A DNA stretch of 64,000 bases from Gordonia sp. X0973 (GCF_013348785.1 NZ_CP054691.1:2480001-2544000), one strand, 5' to 3'; shown: positions 29,638 to 37,059, numbered from the stretch's first letter. The notes: generated from the sequence alone by a model not told the origin. Numbers and translations are program-made.

Positions 29638-30186
29638 ATGGCCCTGCTCGCGGCCCGGGTGCTCGCGGACCGCCGGGGCGACCGGATCGACCGCGCTCTG
29701 ACGCTCGGGGCCGTCGGCCTCTCGATGGCCGGGGACTACTGGATGTTCCGCGAGGAGTTCGAGCCGCGCACATCCGCGGCCAAGGACGGCTACCTGCGAC
29801 GCGGTGCGGCCTTCTTCGCCGGTGCCCAGCTCTGCTATCAGGCCGCCTTCACCCGACGCGGGGCCCGCCTGCACGCCCGCGCCTTCCTCCCCCGGATGGC
29901 GGTGATGGGCGAGCCCGCCGCGATCCTCGCCGCCAAGGCCCCGGCGGTGCTTCCGGTGTTGGGGCCCTACGGTGCGCTCCTGGCCGGGATGTCGACCCTG
30001 GCCGCCGACGACGGCCAGCGCGCCGCGGTCGGCGGGTTGTTGTTCCAGGCGTCGGACATCGCGATCATCAACCGACGCCACCTCGTGCAACGCCCCGCAC
30101 CGCGGGCGGCACTGGAGGCATGGGTGTTGGGCAGCTACTTCGCGGCGCAATACCTACTGGTCGGCGCCTTACAGGCCGACCGCTAG
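29638..30186 (+). CDS. YhhN/TMEM86-family membrane protein (lysoplasmalogenase-like)
   Basis: At least 182 residues with several membrane segments; TKPLPM just before the first ATG and LSMAGDYWMF, LLFQASDIAIINRR are family hallmarks. Some members hydrolyse lysoplasmalogen; bacterial roles are poorly known. The frame stays open without ATG, GTG or TTG back to about 29515, and these upstream codons encode a typical first helix and the TKPLP motif, so the true protein probably starts upstream at a rare codon. The stop overlaps the stop of the convergent gene (CTAG). Confidence 0.72.
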   Translation: MALLAARVLADRRGDRIDRALTLGAVGLSMAGDYWMFREEFEPRTSAAKDGYLRRGAAFFAGAQLCYQAAFTRRGARLHARAFLPRMAVMGEPAAILAAKAPAVLPVLGPYGALLAGMSTLAADDGQRAAVGGLLFQASDIAIINRRHLVQRPAPRAALEAWVLGSYFAAQYLLVGALQADR

Positions 30187-30698
30187 ACCGACTGGGCGGA
30201 GCCGCGGCACACGGCGTTCTGCGGATTCACCCCGGGGACGACGAACATCGCCTCCACGGACTGGCGGATCTCGAACTTCACCCGGCCCACACCGGGGTGG
30301 ATGACCGCCTGCCAGGTGTTGGTCGTCGCACGCGTGCGCACCTTGACCACGCCGTGGCGCCCGTTGTCCACGTTGCGCCACAGCACCCGGGTCCACATCG
30401 TGTACTCGGTGAGCGGCGTCATGGTCAGCTGCCACCGATCAGTGGTGGCGATGAGAGCAATCGCCGGTGCGGGCAGGCCGTCGGACGGGTGGGCGATCTT
30501 GTTCCACACGTCGACGCGCGTGCGCATCTCGGCGCCCGGCCACGGGTCCCGCACCGGGCACTGGATCGTCGTCACATAGTTACGGCCGCTCGCATACGGG
30601 TCGTCGCCCGGGGCGGCATGTGTCGGCCCGACAGCCGAACCGGTGATCATCAGCCCCCCGGCCGCCGCGCCGAGGACGGCCTTCCATCCGCTACGCAT
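30183..30698 (-). CDS. Secreted hypothetical protein
   Basis: 171 residues with a signal peptide (AVLGAAAGGLMITGSAV, cleavage near THAAPG). The mature part is about 140 residues, beta-rich, with two cysteines (TIQCPVRDPW near the start, NAVCRGS at the end) that could close a disulphide. Tryptophan-rich strands (YTMWTRVLWRNV) are notable. No family was recognised. It lies just outside the prophage junction, divergent from the interrupted repair gene. Confidence 0.72.
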   Translation of the reverse strand: MRSGWKAVLGAAAGGLMITGSAVGPTHAAPGDDPYASGRNYVTTIQCPVRDPWPGAEMRTRVDVWNKIAHPSDGLPAPAIALIATTDRWQLTMTPLTEYTMWTRVLWRNVDNGRHGVVKVRTRATTNTWQAVIHPGVGRVKFEIRQSVEAMFVVPGVNPQNAVCRGSAQSV

Positions 30699-30730
30699 GC
30701 GGACACCCTATCGGTCGATAGACTTCCACC

Positions 30731-30847
30731 ATGGCCAACTCGCCGAATTCCGTCCAGCTGACCATCGCCCAAGAGCCCGAGGCCGATGAGTTGCTCTCCA
30801 CCGACCCGTTCGCGCTCCTCACCGGAATGCTGCTCGACCAGCAATAG
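30731..30847 (+). pseudogene. 5' fragment of HhH-GPD-type base excision repair gene, interrupted by the prophage
   Basis: The 38-codon stub reads MANSPNSVQLTIAQEPEADE then LLSTDPFALLTGMLLDQQ and stops. The end is the conserved N-terminus of actinobacterial HhH-GPD base-excision-repair-type proteins (about 190 residues), where LLDQQ normally continues with a PME-type segment. The rest of the gene is absent here and should lie beyond the right prophage end. This is a clear insertion site. Confidence 0.75.
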
Positions 30848-30862
30848 GGTACACTCTGGAAT
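30825..30862. other. Probable attL junction
   Basis: The last host-like codons (GMLLDQQ) end at 30844, and phage sequence with the integrase promoter begins immediately. Serine integrases recombine at a short core with a central dinucleotide, so the crossover should lie within or next to the CTCGACCAGCA segment (about 30834-30844). The exact core needs attR or an empty site for comparison. Confidence 0.6.
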
Positions 30863-32311
30863 ATGCTTAGATGCCTGGTAGGAGCACGTGTCTCGGTCCT
30901 CACCGGACCGCAGAAGGTGTCGCAGCTCGCGCAGATCGAAACCGGCGCGAGGTGGGTAGCGCAGAACGACGGCGAGATCGTAGCCACCTTCGAGGATCTC
31001 GGTGTGTCGGCGTCGGTCCCTCCGCCGGACCGCCCAGACCTCGGGCCGTGGCTACGAGATCCCGAGAAGATCAACGAGTACGACGCGATCGTCTTCTCGA
31101 AGATGGACCGCGCCTTCCGCTCTACCCAGCACTGCGTCGACCTCGCTCGGTGGGCTGAGGAGAACCGCAAAATGCTGGTGTTCGCCGAAGACGGGCTGAA
31201 GCTCGACTACCGCGAGGACCGCCCCGAAACCGTCGACTCGATGCTCGCCGAGTTGTTCGTCTACCTCGGCTCGTTCTTCGCGCAGCTCGAACTCAACCGC
31301 TTCCGAACGAGGGCTCTCGACTCCCACCGCCAGATCCGGCAGACGACGCGGTGGGCGTCGGGTAAGCCGCCGTTCGGGTATCGGATCTGCGAGCACCCGT
31401 CGGGGAAGGGGAAGGGCCTCGAGCACGATCCCGAGCAGCAGGAGATCCTCCACCAGATGGGAGCCGACCTCATCGCCGGCTCGTCGTTCACCTCGCTCGC
31501 GGTGAAGTACGGCTGGAAGACGACTACGAACGTCGTCGAAGCGCTCACCCTCCCGAAGACGCAGGGGTGGAAGACGACGAAGAAAGGTCGGGAGATCGTC
31601 GTCGACTCCGAAGGCGAGCCGATCCGCCTCGCTCCCCCGACGTTCGACTCCGACACGTGGATGCAGATCCAAGAGGCGGCAGCTCGCCGCCGGATCACCC
31701 GCCGGCGGAGCGCGACGTCGAACCCGATGCTCGGTGTCGGATTCTGCGGACGATGCGGAGCCGGGTTGGCTCAGCAGTTCCACCGCTACACCCTCGCCGA
31801 CGGCACGCCGCGGGAGAAGCGGTACTACCGCTGCGCGAGGACTCCCCACAACTGCCCCGGAACGATTTCGGCCGACACCCTCGACGCGTTGCTCGAGGAG
31901 CAGTTCCTCGACGAGTTCGGCGACGAAGACGTATCCGTCCGCGAGTGGCAGCCGGGGTCGGATACCGCCGAAGAGCTTCAGCGGGTGGAGGACCAGATCC
32001 GCCGACTCCGCTCCGAGCAGGATGCCGGGCTGGTTGTATCCGACGACGACCACCTCGAGTACATCGCCCGCATGAAGCGGCTCGTCGACCGACGGGGTCT
32101 GCTGCAAGAATCTGAGCCCCGAAAAGCGGGGTGGGTACACCGGAGTACCGGAGAGACGTTTCGGTCCGTCTGGCTGAAACTACCGGAGCAAAACGGGGCG
32201 GCTGACGCGGTAGGCGATCGACGTCGAATGCTTGAGGAGTCAGGCGTAAGGCTGGAATTGATGTCAACCAACCCCCTCGAGTGGCGGTTACGCATCGAAC
32301 GAGAAGCGTAG
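30863..32311 (+). CDS. int: Large serine integrase
   Basis: 482 residues. The resolvase domain starts with VGARVSVLTGPQ (catalytic Ser near residue 11), with SKMDRAFRSTQH supplying the conserved arginines. The recombinase domain has WASGKPPFGYRI, and the zinc ribbon has GVGFCGRCGAGL and YYRCARTPHNCPG. A C-terminal coiled-coil region follows. It integrates the phage at the adjacent attachment site and, with a directionality factor, excises it. TACACT at 30850-30855 lies seven bases before the ATG, so the message may be leaderless and start almost at the attL junction. Confidence 0.94.
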   Translation: MLRCLVGARVSVLTGPQKVSQLAQIETGARWVAQNDGEIVATFEDLGVSASVPPPDRPDLGPWLRDPEKINEYDAIVFSKMDRAFRSTQHCVDLARWAEENRKMLVFAEDGLKLDYREDRPETVDSMLAELFVYLGSFFAQLELNRFRTRALDSHRQIRQTTRWASGKPPFGYRICEHPSGKGKGLEHDPEQQEILHQMGADLIAGSSFTSLAVKYGWKTTTNVVEALTLPKTQGWKTTKKGREIVVDSEGEPIRLAPPTFDSDTWMQIQEAAARRRITRRRSATSNPMLGVGFCGRCGAGLAQQFHRYTLADGTPREKRYYRCARTPHNCPGTISADTLDALLEEQFLDEFGDEDVSVREWQPGSDTAEELQRVEDQIRRLRSEQDAGLVVSDDDHLEYIARMKRLVDRRGLLQESEPRKAGWVHRSTGETFRSVWLKLPEQNGAADAVGDRRRMLEESGVRLELMSTNPLEWRLRIEREA

Positions 32312-32385
32312 GGAAAAACCCTACGAGACGCATAGAAGAACCCCCGGATAGCCACGCTTTTAGCGGTTGGGCCGTCCGGGGGTTC
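32308..32385. terminator. Terminator region between int and the leftward arm
   Basis: Two hairpins are present. GTAGGG-AAAAA-CCCTAC (32308-32324) sits on the int stop codon. GAACCCCCGGA (32338-32348) pairs perfectly with TCCGGGGGTTC (32375-32385), with a small CGCT/AGCG stem inside. The larger one is symmetrical, so it can end both the int message and the leftward early transcript that converges here. Confidence 0.75.
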
Positions 32386-32447
32386 GTCTGTATTCAGTTG
32401 TCAGCTCCGAGTCCGCCAGACTCGGGCAACCCGCTGGCGGCGGGGGT

Positions 32448-32900
32448 CTAGATGTCGTAGTAGGCGGCGCGCTTCCGGCGGTCCTCGAGGTTGTAGTCGA
32501 TGATTTCCTCAGCCTTCAGGTTGATCCGAGTCGCCTCGTTCGTCGACTTCACCAGCTCGTCCAGCCGCTCGACGGCCGCGAAGAGGAGCTGCGTCTGCGC
32601 GAGCATCAGCGACTCGATGCGGCTGTGGTAGTCCGGTTGCTCGTAGGAGTCGTCGAAATACGAGTCGTAGTTCATCTCCGCCGATTCGATCTTCGGGACG
32701 GGGGACTCATCCCCGATCGGCAACTTCACCCGAGGCTCAGGGATCGGCGCGGCCTTGAAGAAGTCGTCGGGGAGAGTGAACTTCTGATACGGCTTCTCGT
32801 AGTCGGTGGCGGGGACGATGCGGTAGTCACCGCCGAAGAACTCGTCCACCGTCTGCCCACCCTCTCGCCGGTTGCTGCTGTCCTCTGCGTATCCGATCAC
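32448..32900 (-). CDS. Phage protein with C-terminal coiled coil, last gene of the leftward arm
   Basis: About 150 residues from GTG 32900, which overlaps the previous stop as GTGA; GTG 32849 after a GAGAGG box is an alternative. An acidic, Tyr-rich N-terminal half (VDEFFGGDYRIVPATDYEKP) is followed by a helical, coiled-coil-like half (LAAVERLDEL-type heptads). No known domain. It is the promoter-distal end of the early operon, just before the terminator. Confidence 0.7.
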   Translation of the reverse strand: MIGYAEDSSNRREGGQTVDEFFGGDYRIVPATDYEKPYQKFTLPDDFFKAAPIPEPRVKLPIGDESPVPKIESAEMNYDSYFDDSYEQPDYHSRIESLMLAQTQLLFAAVERLDELVKSTNEATRINLKAEEIIDYNLEDRRKRAAYYDI

Positions 32901-33097
32901 TTCATCAGCCCTACGTTGGTGTTCTTGCGGATCTCGTACGCGACTTCGTTCAGCGCCCCGGCGAACGCGGTAGATATAGCGGTCGCGAACGCGGCCCACG
33001 CGGAATCTCGGTCGCCGAATGCTCCCCAGGTAACCGCTTGTTCGTGGATGTCGGCGGCAGCTCGCAGCTGCTCAATCACGAGGTCTTCTTCCTTCAC
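32897..33097 (-). CDS. Small helical phage protein
   Basis: 66 residues from GTG 33097 (VKEEDLVIEQLRAAADIHEQ), with a GGAGG box just upstream and four-base overlaps at both ends. Predicted all-helical with an Ala-rich middle (AWAAFATAISTAFAGALNEV). Function unknown. Confidence 0.68.
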   Translation of the reverse strand: MKEEDLVIEQLRAAADIHEQAVTWGAFGDRDSAWAAFATAISTAFAGALNEVAYEIRKNTNVGLMK

Positions 33098-33366
33098 AGT
33101 CCCTCCTCTTCCGGGATGATCCACATATCCAGCTCTTTCCCGACAGGGAGGACGAGCTGACACGACGAGGTGTCGGTAGTGAGAGCAAGAACGATCGACG
33201 TCGGCGTATCCGGCCCGGTGTAGAGGTCGGTGTACCACGCTTCCCCGGTGTAGAACGCCTCACCCCACTCGTCGATCCACCGGATGCGGATCGTCTTTCC
33301 GAGCAGCTTCTTCGCTGCGGGGAGCGACACCGTAAACGGTGTGCGGTTGTCCATACGGAAGTCCAT
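33094..33366 (-). CDS. Hypothetical phage protein
   Basis: 90 residues; a small beta-rich protein (GKTIRIRWIDEWGEAFYTGE, SSCQLVLPVGKELDMWIIPE). It overlaps both neighbours by a few bases in the early operon. No family recognised. Confidence 0.72.
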   Translation of the reverse strand: MDFRMDNRTPFTVSLPAAKKLLGKTIRIRWIDEWGEAFYTGEAWYTDLYTGPDTPTSIVLALTTDTSSCQLVLPVGKELDMWIIPEEEGL

Positions 33367-33497
33367 CAGACTCCAATCTGTCGTAGTCGGGTTCCGAGCG
33401 CGTAGAGGTCACTCGGAACGATGAGCCGAACCGCCCACCGAAGCGGGGGTCGGCGGAGGATGTGGGATGCCGCCCACCACGCGATGTCAGGGACCAA
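33366..33497 (-). CDS. Possible 43-residue protein between deaminase and the next gene
   Basis: A frame starting with TTG at 33497 inside the 3' end of the deaminase gene and ending with TGA that overlaps the next ATG (TGATG). The product MVPDIAWWAASHILRRPPLR continues as a short amphipathic, Arg-rich peptide. The otherwise empty 120-bp gap and the stop/start overlap favour a gene, but no clear Shine-Dalgarno was found. Confidence 0.35.
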   Translation of the reverse strand: MVPDIAWWAASHILRRPPLRWAVRLIVPSDLYALGTRLRQIGV

Positions 33498-33906
33498 GCG
33501 GATACCAGCAATCCCACCGGCGAGCGTCGCCCCAGTAGACGATCCGAACGCCGGCAGCTTGGATGACGAGCTGGCACATATCGCACGGCTCGCGGGTGAG
33601 GTAGAGCGTCGCTCCGCGTGTGTCGGAGCGGCCTCTCGAGTAGAGAAGGCAGTTCATCTCCGCGTGGAGCGCGTTGCACCGCGTCTCCGGGTGGTGGTAG
33701 TCGGCTCCGGGCTCGCAACCGCTGAGCCTGCGGGGACACGACTCGCACCCCGGCTTACCCGCGGGTGCGCCGTTGTAGCCGGTACTTAGGATGCGGTTGT
33801 CTTGATCGACGAGGACCGCACCGACCCGCGATCGCTCGCAGTCGGAGCGGGCGGCTACCGCTTCGGCGATCCCGAGGAAGTAGTCCTTCCAATCGGGTCT
33901 GTGCAT
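33487..33906 (-). CDS. dCMP/deoxycytidylate deaminase
   Basis: 139 residues. The zinc site is formed by NALHAEMNCLL (HAE) and REPCDMC (PCxxC); an additional Cys/His cluster CESCPRRLSGCEPGADYHH near the N-terminus is the second zinc site of phage dCMP deaminases. It supplies dUMP for dTMP synthesis during phage replication and fits with the phage ribonucleotide reductase further along the same transcript. Confidence 0.93.
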   Translation of the reverse strand: MHRPDWKDYFLGIAEAVAARSDCERSRVGAVLVDQDNRILSTGYNGAPAGKPGCESCPRRLSGCEPGADYHHPETRCNALHAEMNCLLYSRGRSDTRGATLYLTREPCDMCQLVIQAAGVRIVYWGDARRWDCWYPLGP

Positions 33907-34115
33907 CAGAGTTCGTCGCTCGCGTAGACGAGATCCTCGAGTTGGTACACAAACCGCACTAGGTCAGCGTTGACGCACTCTCCGCAGTAGTGGCTTTCGA
34001 ACTTCTCGATAAGCTCGCGGATCGGCCTCAACGCCTCGCGGGCTATTCCGACATAAGCGCCGCCTGTGTCTGCTCCAAGCGCCCGCTTCACCGCTTCGAC
34101 GGCGGGGTCACTCAT
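33906..34115 (-). CDS. Small phage protein
   Basis: 69 residues, helical and acidic (VGIAREALRPIRELIEKFES) with HYCGEC in the middle, whose two cysteines and histidine could bind a metal. Stop overlaps the deaminase start (TGATG). Unknown function. Confidence 0.7.
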   Translation of the reverse strand: MSDPAVEAVKRALGADTGGAYVGIAREALRPIRELIEKFESHYCGECVNADLVRFVYQLEDLVYASDEL

Positions 34116-34377
34116 CGTCTACGTCCTTCAACAGTCCGGCCTCATCAAGAGCGCGGGCATCAATCCGATATTCGTCAAGTTCGCGGTACTGATTAGAAGC
34201 CGCCCAAAGATGCTTGGCAGCATTCTCGATGCGACGTTCACGATGGGCAACCTCGGCGGACTTCAACTGGTCGGCGAGCGCCAGCATTTCGTCTCTCTCA
34301 GGGCAACGCACGTACCCGTAGTCGAAGCAAATCCTCTCCGCTTTCCGCAAGATCTCCCACGGCTTAAGCTCACTCAT
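34108..34377 (-). CDS. Hypothetical phage protein
   Basis: 89 residues, mostly helical and charged (MSELKPWEILRKAERICFDY, EVAHRERRIENAAKHLWAAS). It overlaps the next gene by eight bases. Unknown function. Confidence 0.7.
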   Translation of the reverse strand: MSELKPWEILRKAERICFDYGYVRCPERDEMLALADQLKSAEVAHRERRIENAAKHLWAASNQYRELDEYRIDARALDEAGLLKDVDDE

Positions 34378-34483
34378 CGGTGACCTCCCCAGATTCCAGC
34401 GCTTCGAACGCGATGATTGCGGCGGTCATGTAGCTGATTCCGTCTCCGATTAGGTCATCCAGTAGTTCGTCGTACGTCGTCAT
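34370..34483 (-). CDS. 37-residue acidic phage protein
   Basis: Starts MTTYDELLDDLIGDGISYMT, ends ESGEVTDE. The ATG has a GGAAGTGAAG stretch upstream, the stop overlaps the next gene, and the start overlaps the previous stop (ATGA). These tight couplings support translation despite the size. Unknown function. Confidence 0.6.
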   Translation of the reverse strand: MTTYDELLDDLIGDGISYMTAAIIAFEALESGEVTDE

Positions 34484-34692
34484 TCTTCACTTCCTGGTTG
34501 GCACCACAGCCCGCGACTTCCTACGACGAGCCCGCGGGTCTGCGGTGGTTTGCACCGACCTCGAAGTCGGTGTCGATCGAAGTTCGCCGGCGTGATGAAC
34601 GTCTCGTGGCACGCTCCGCAGTGGGCGGTCCGAAGACCTCCCCACCGCGCTACGCAGCCGACGCAGCTGTGCTCGTAAGCTCCTCCGGCCAC
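34480..34692 (-). CDS. Phage zinc-finger-like protein
   Basis: 70 residues from GTG 34692, with GGAGG about nine bases upstream. The centre HCGACHETFITPANFDRHRL followed by RGRC is a C2H2/C2HC-like finger common in actinophage early regions; an extra CVGC pair lies before it. Nucleic-acid or protein binding is inferred. Confidence 0.78.
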   Translation of the reverse strand: MAGGAYEHSCVGCVARWGGLRTAHCGACHETFITPANFDRHRLRGRCKPPQTRGLVVGSRGLWCQPGSEE

Positions 34693-35752
34693 CGGCTGTC
34701 TCCCTCCGTTTGGTTAAGTCCGAGGACGTACCGCTGTCTGAACGATCCGAAGAGGATGTCGTCCACCCCGAGTTCGTCGAGAGCGAGATCCGCCTGCTGC
34801 GGTACGACTCCGTTCCCGCAGATTTTCAGCTTCGCTCCGTACGGGATCGGAGCGTCGTCGACCCAACCGGCGGGCCAACCCATATGCCACTCGTCAAACG
34901 CAGCTGTTAGCCGCGGTCGTCCGTTGCTGTTCGGCTCGGTGGGATCAGGAGCCGGTCTCCCCCACGTGATCTCCGCTCGGCGGATGGCGGGTTCGTATTC
35001 GCCCCATTCGACGGAGTCGTTGTGTGTGCAGTCGATAGCGATGTTGTGAAGGTTGTTTTTGACCGCGCCCTCCCGTGTGTCGATGTTCCTATCCGGACCG
35101 CGCTGAGTAGTGGTAGGAGTTGGTAGTAGTTTCACGTCACCTTCTTCCGTTGGGAAGTACAGCGCTACCGCTGTTATGTTCGGACTCTTCCGGCGGTATA
35201 GAGCCGGCGATCCCGGATTCTTAGCGTCGTTAGCTGTTGGAGTCGGAAGCAGTTTCATCGCAACCATCTGTGCTAGACCTGGTGACTTTCTCGTCCCCCC
35301 GGAAGCCGGGAGTCGGACGCTTTCGGTGTAGGTAGGAACTTCACGAGAACTCCAGCGCGTAGTCGATGAGTTGTCGGGAGTGCCCCCGCCGCTTACTCAC
35401 CGGCTGCGCTCCCCCGGTTGCGTCGCTCGCGTTGGGCGTCGGCAACAGCCGCGGCGGCAGTCCGGAGGTCGAGCCCTCCGTCACCGTGTCGCCCCCCCCC
35501 GTTCGGATCAGAGGTGCGACTCGTCGGCAGCAGGAACAACGGCGAAGTAGAGTCTCTCGCGGCGATGAGCCGCTCCGACGTCGGAAGCTCGTACAGACGT
35601 CCAGCGCACATCATGCCCGTCTTCGGCACAGTCCCGGAGAACTGAGTCGAAGCCTTTGCTTCGGTGTCCGGCCACGTTTTCAAACAGGCAGACTCGGGGT
35701 CGTAGTACGCGAATTGCTTCGCGGATGTAGGGCCAGAGGTGGCGGGGGTCAT
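34650..35752 (-). pseudogene. Fragmented LPTP-repeat / motif X part of a split C5 DNA methyltransferase
   Basis: Four consecutive pieces in different frames give one recognisable protein. (1) From ATG 35752: TSGPTSAKQFAYYDPESACL, GRLYELPTS, LLPTSRTSDPNGGG, lost at 35393. (2) About 35450-35341: RLLPTPNASDATGGAQ to DYALEFS. (3) GTG 35344 to 35273: VKFLPTPKASDSRLPGG. (4) ATG 35267 to 34650: KLLPTPTANDAKNPGS, KLLPTPTTTQRGPD, WHMGWPAGWVDD and motif X ICGNGVVPQQA. Intact homologues read through as one chain, so several frameshifts or re-starts separate the modules here. Piece 1 overlaps the methyltransferase gene out of frame for 245 nt and contains a G9 run (35492-35500). Decay is the simple reading; regulated frame switching is possible. 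Confidence 0.6.
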
Positions 35753-36008
35753 CGGTTCCTTTCCGGAGTCCGGCGGTGGAGAACGGCTGGCACGGGTAGC
35801 CGGCGGTGAGGATTTCGATGGGGGGCAAATCCTCCCACCGGATCTTCTTCAGATCCCCGAGGTTGGGTACGCCGGGGTATCGGAGTGAGAGCAGGGTGGA
35901 CGGGTGCTTTTCGATCTCGGAGTACCACCGGAGTTTGGAGCCGGGGTACCGCTGCATCACCGCGTGGTCGAGCATCCCCGACCCGGTGCAGAGACTTCCG
36001 ATCTTCAT
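35508..36008 (-). CDS. C5-cytosine DNA methyltransferase, catalytic N-terminal part
   Basis: 166 residues. Motif I SLCTGSGMLDHAVM, motif IV AGYPCQPFSTAG with the catalytic Cys, motif VI CLFENVAG and motif VIII AAHRRERLYFAV are all present, in order. The chain stops before the target-recognition region and motif X, which sit in the downstream fragmented frame, so it is one half of a split enzyme. ATG 36008 has GAGAGG upstream and overlaps the previous stop (ATGA). It likely protects phage DNA from host restriction or marks the genome. Confidence 0.88.
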   Translation of the reverse strand: MKIGSLCTGSGMLDHAVMQRYPGSKLRWYSEIEKHPSTLLSLRYPGVPNLGDLKKIRWEDLPPIEILTAGYPCQPFSTAGLRKGTDDPRHLWPYIREAIRVLRPRVCLFENVAGHRSKGFDSVLRDCAEDGHDVRWTSVRASDVGAAHRRERLYFAVVPAADESHL

Positions 36009-36217
36009 CGAATCCTCTCGTCGGACATCCGATGGATGTCTTCCACCGCAGCGGCGGCTTCGTCGTAGTCGTCGTAGAGGAAGGTCATCGTTACCGGCTC
36101 GTCTCCCCAGTCTCGGTCGAGCTGCGCGTTGACGTTGACCTCCCACCGGCCACACCGCTTCCGCCACCACAGGTCGATCACTCGGTAGCGATCGGTGTAG
36201 GTGTGTAGCGGATTCAC
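36005..36217 (-). CDS. Hypothetical phage protein
   Basis: 70 residues from GTG 36217; mixed alpha/beta (RYRVIDLWWRKRCGRWEVNV, then a DYDEAAAAVEDIHRM helix). Four-base overlaps on both sides. The pattern resembles small phage proteins that modulate host enzymes, but nothing specific is recognised. Confidence 0.7.
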   Translation of the reverse strand: MNPLHTYTDRYRVIDLWWRKRCGRWEVNVNAQLDRDWGDEPVTMTFLYDDYDEAAAAVEDIHRMSDERIR

Positions 36218-36417
36218 TGGTAGTACAACTCCTTATCGAGGATGTTGTAGAGATCCCGGAGGTCTTTCTCGTCGAGGCAGACCGACGTCGTTCCGGTGAG
36301 GTTCTGCGAGATGACAGTCGCGGACTTCGTGCCGTCGACCTGCTCGTAGATGTCGACGGTCATCACGTCGTCGGCCCAGTCGATGAACTCGTGGACGGTG
36401 TTCTCTTGGTAGGTCAC
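36214..36417 (-). CDS. Small acidic phage protein
   Basis: 67 residues, strongly acidic (DWADDVMTVDIYEQVDG, CLDEKDLRDLYNILDKE). It overlaps both neighbours by four bases. Unknown function. Confidence 0.7.
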   Translation of the reverse strand: MTYQENTVHEFIDWADDVMTVDIYEQVDGTKSATVISQNLTGTTSVCLDEKDLRDLYNILDKELYYQ

Positions 36418-36572
36418 TTAGGTCTCCAAACTTCGGTTGTCCATCGCTGGACGTTGTGTCGGTGTCGGTACTTCACTTCGCTGACTTGGAGGTCGAAATC
36501 CCAGCAGCGGCGGAAGGTCCAGGACTCCCCGCAGTTGCACAAGATCCGCCCGAACGTTCCGGTCTCGGTCAC
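36414..36572 (-). CDS. Small phage protein with CxCGESW motif
   Basis: 52 residues from GTG 36572, chosen because it overlaps the previous stop as GTGA. Contains ILCNCGESWTFRRCWDFDLQ; three cysteines suggest metal binding. Unknown function. Confidence 0.62.
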   Translation of the reverse strand: MTETGTFGRILCNCGESWTFRRCWDFDLQVSEVKYRHRHNVQRWTTEVWRPK

Positions 36573-36727
36573 CAGTCGTCTCCCATCCAGAAGCGACCGC
36601 ACGAGTCGCAACTGCTGAGGTTGCATTCCTCGTCGACCGGGTCGTGGTACTCCTCGTGGCATCCGCAGTACTCCCCGTCGATTCCGGTGGGATCGTCGCA
36701 GAACCTCACCGCGCATATCGGCCTCAT
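36569..36727 (-). CDS. Small Cys-rich phage protein
   Basis: 52 residues from ATG 36727, with GGGAGG upstream and a four-base overlap with the previous stop. Seven cysteines (RFCDD, EYCGCHEEYH, EECNLSSCDSCGRFW) point to one or two zinc-binding knuckles. Unknown function. Confidence 0.65.
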   Translation of the reverse strand: MRPICAVRFCDDPTGIDGEYCGCHEEYHDPVDEECNLSSCDSCGRFWMGDDW

Positions 36728-37059
36728 TGTGGCAACCTCCCCGGCTGAACCTGATCCCACTCCTGCTCGATGCGATCCGCGTTCAGCGCGAGCTGTCGTG
36801 CGGATTGCTGAGCGCGCTGGAGAGTCGGGTGGTATTCGGTGTATACCGACTCACCGCCGTGGAACCTGACGCGGGCTTCTAGCCGCCACATCGCGAGGAT
36901 GCGATTAACCGACACGTTGCCGAGTAGGGTGATGAACCCCTCGGGCCCCGCCTTCCGCCGGTGATACGGCGTGTGGAGGTGCTCACCGAGCGCCGGCTGA
37001 CTCGTCGCGTACTCGACCCCGTCTTGCCCTCTCGTCGTCGGCTCGATCCAGCTAGGCAC
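36724..37059 (-). CDS. Hypothetical phage protein
   Basis: 111 residues from GTG 37059, which overlaps the upstream gene by eight bases. Contains GPEGFITLLGNVSVNRILAM then WRLEARVRFHGGESVYTEYH, with a helical C-terminus. No domain recognised. Confidence 0.65.
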   Translation of the reverse strand: MPSWIEPTTRGQDGVEYATSQPALGEHLHTPYHRRKAGPEGFITLLGNVSVNRILAMWRLEARVRFHGGESVYTEYHPTLQRAQQSARQLALNADRIEQEWDQVQPGRLPQ

